64,000 nucleotides of DNA from Paenibacillus spongiae (lineage in GTDB: Bacteria; Bacillota; Bacilli; Paenibacillales; Paenibacillaceae): assembly GCF_024734895.1 (NCBI RefSeq), contig NZ_CP091430.1:788501-852500 (forward strand), read 5' to 3'. The first letter of the stretch is position 1, and every line of letters starts with the position of its first letter. The notes below the pieces were generated by a model, which was given only the letters and a program-made list of their open reading frames with translations, was not told where the DNA came from and ran no database searches. Positions 62,812 to 64,000 of the stretch are shown here, piece after piece. A program made the translations under genes and the position numbers.

Positions 62812-63687
62812 ATGAGCACGGTTATGATAGACGGATTAAACAAGACGTATCGAAGCGTTCCGGCGCTGACGAATATTCATCTGGAAATGGGAACGGGCGT
62901 ATTCGGTCTTCTTGGACCGAATGGCGCAGGCAAGACGACGCTGATGAAAATCCTTAGCACGATCCTCCCCTATGAAGAAGGGCGTGTGATGATCTATGGC
63001 TTGGATTTGGCGAAGGATGGCGATCAGGTACGGGGATTGCTCGGATATTTGCCGCAGCACTTTCATGTGCCTGTGCAATTCACGGGCAGAGAGTTTCTGC
63101 ATTATGTAGGTTCGATGAAAGGGATGACGGATCACCTTACAAGATCCAGCCAAGTGGAACGTTTGTTGGAAGAAGTCAATCTTCTGCCGCAGGCCGATAA
63201 GAAAATAAAAAGCTATTCGGGAGGCATGATCAGGCGGCTTGGAATCGCGCAAGCGCTGCTCGGGGAACCCCGATTCATCATTCTGGATGAGCCGACTGCC
63301 GGGCTGGATCCCTCCGAACGCATTCGGTTCCGCAACGTGATCGAACAGCTGGGCGAGAATCATACTGTCATCCTATCCACCCACATTATCAGCGATATTG
63401 AATCCAGCTGCGGGAAAGTGGCGGTCTTGAATAAGGGCAACCTGTTATACCAAGGGACGACCGAAGGCTTGGCGCAGAAAGCGGTAGATGGCGTGTGGGA
63501 GTTTCAAGTGCCGTACGCCGAATATGACAAATTCGCGAAGGAGCTATCGTTTATTTCCAGCAGAAGAGAAATGAACCACGCCGTCTTTCGAGTGATCGCG
63601 AAGGAGCCGCCGCATATTCATGCCAAGGCCGTACAGCCGACAATAGAGGATGGATATATGGCCGTGATTAACGGGGTGTCCTCATGA
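62812..63687 (+). CDS. ABC transporter ATP-binding protein
   Basis: 291 residues, ATG 62812 after GGGGTGAGCAG. Walker A LLGPNGAGKTTLMKIL (about 37-52), Q-loop LGYLPQHFH, signature KSYSGGMIRRLGIAQALLG and Walker B FIILDEPTAGLDPSER, with H-loop STHIISDIE. The type is that of ABC-2-like exporters. It overlaps the permease gene by 4 bases (ATGA), so the two form one transporter. The substrate is unknown. Confidence 0.9.
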   Translation: MSTVMIDGLNKTYRSVPALTNIHLEMGTGVFGLLGPNGAGKTTLMKILSTILPYEEGRVMIYGLDLAKDGDQVRGLLGYLPQHFHVPVQFTGREFLHYVGSMKGMTDHLTRSSQVERLLEEVNLLPQADKKIKSYSGGMIRRLGIAQALLGEPRFIILDEPTAGLDPSERIRFRNVIEQLGENHTVILSTHIISDIESSCGKVAVLNKGNLLYQGTTEGLAQKAVDGVWEFQVPYAEYDKFAKELSFISSRREMNHAVFRVIAKEPPHIHAKAVQPTIEDGYMAVINGVSS

Positions 63688-64000
63688 ACATGAGCAGAAT
63701 CAAACTCATCTATCGCAATGAAAGCCGTTTGCAGTACCGCAACCCTTTTTTGGCGATCCCATTTGTTCTTTTACTCATCTGCTGGGGCTACATTATTTTC
63801 TCTTATGAGACTCAATCGGTTCATTATGAAGAGATTGCTGCTGTTTTCTATAACAACTTCCAATGGATGACGATGGTGAATTTATTGCTGGTGGGCTTGT
63901 ATGCCGTCTATATGGCTGGGAAGGATCGCGAGAGCGAGTTTGAATGCTTAGTCGTCACCTATAAGGTGAACAATACGGAATGGATATTGGGAAAATGGCT
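63684..64000 (+). CDS. ABC transporter permease, partial (runs off right edge)
   Basis: ATG 63684 overlaps the ATPase stop. 105 residues are visible: NMSRIKLIYRNESRLQYRNP, a hydrophobic segment FLAIPFVLLLICWGYIIF, a short outer loop, then a second segment MVNLLLVGLYAVYMA and GKDRESEFECLVVTY. This is the start of an ABC-2-type permease partner of the preceding ATPase. Confidence 0.8.
   Translation, partial: MNMSRIKLIYRNESRLQYRNPFLAIPFVLLLICWGYIIFSYETQSVHYEEIAAVFYNNFQWMTMVNLLLVGLYAVYMAGKDRESEFECLVVTYKVNNTEWILGKW

Overview
The window looks like a Paenibacillus-type (Bacillota, Paenibacillaceae) chromosome. The evidence is several surface proteins with triple SLH domains, large membrane-bound and cupin-type AraC regulators, an LplA/LplB/YtcP-type oligosaccharide ABC importer, TTG and GTG starts behind strong AGGAGG sites, intrinsic terminators, and Bacillus-type genes (RicT/YaaT, RicF/YlbF, RicA/YmcA, CsoR, CopZ-CopA, YumC-type ferredoxin reductase). 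No rRNA, tRNA, CRISPR array or intact transposon was seen.

Layout. 1-4050: the SLH end of a surface protein, then a rearranged stretch. There an Ig-repeat secreted protein is cut in mid-repeat and joined to the 3' end of an FAD oxidoreductase gene and the 5' end of its ECF sigma gene, followed by an IS21-like transposase scrap, an HsdM scrap and a frameshifted XRE regulator. 4280-10585: an AT-rich sugar-uptake module (AraC sensor-regulator, lipoprotein, two permeases) with a consensus cre site and a perfect 50-bp palindrome between binding protein and permeases. 10690-12460: a run of gene scraps (MazG-like, aminoglycoside phosphotransferase, DNA alkylation repair, membrane protein). 12824-23612: surface and glycan genes. 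A dockerin protein sits directly before a 1,444-residue SLH-anchored phosphoesterase that carries a cohesin; a GH3 glucosidase and a GH38-like enzyme follow. 23853-32560: a ClC channel, an SLH protein with four 138-residue repeats, and on the minus strand a GH94-type phosphorylase with LacI-like palindromes upstream. 32725-33591: remnants of a PucR regulator and a guanine-deaminase-like gene.

33687-40782: a GntR regulator divergent from a seven-gene sugar operon (TIM-barrel isomerase, Dabb protein, NagB-like, FGGY kinase, class II aldolase, Gfo/Idh/MocA dehydrogenase, alpha/beta hydrolase) with a well-placed operator pair. The substrate is unknown and there is no transporter.

40927-54811: the most unusual part. 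Three CsoR-family repressor genes, six promoter or operator sites with the same G-tract layout, an MFS exporter, two CopZ chaperones, CopA, a siroheme-reductase-like protein, ferredoxin, ferredoxin reductase, glutaredoxin and an ABC exporter are interleaved with homologues of all three subunits of the Fe-S cluster-binding Ric complex (RicT, RicF, RicA). In Bacillus the ric genes are scattered housekeeping genes. Here they appear as a metal- or thiol-stress-linked set, with a His/Cys-rich extension on RicA and a Cys-rich tail on RicF.

54975-64000: a duplicated tail of the cohesin/SLH gene, a PhyH dioxygenase divergent from an AraC regulator, a large propeller/Ig/SLH protein, an SDR scrap, an aldo/keto reductase, and an ABC ATPase with a permease that runs off the right edge.
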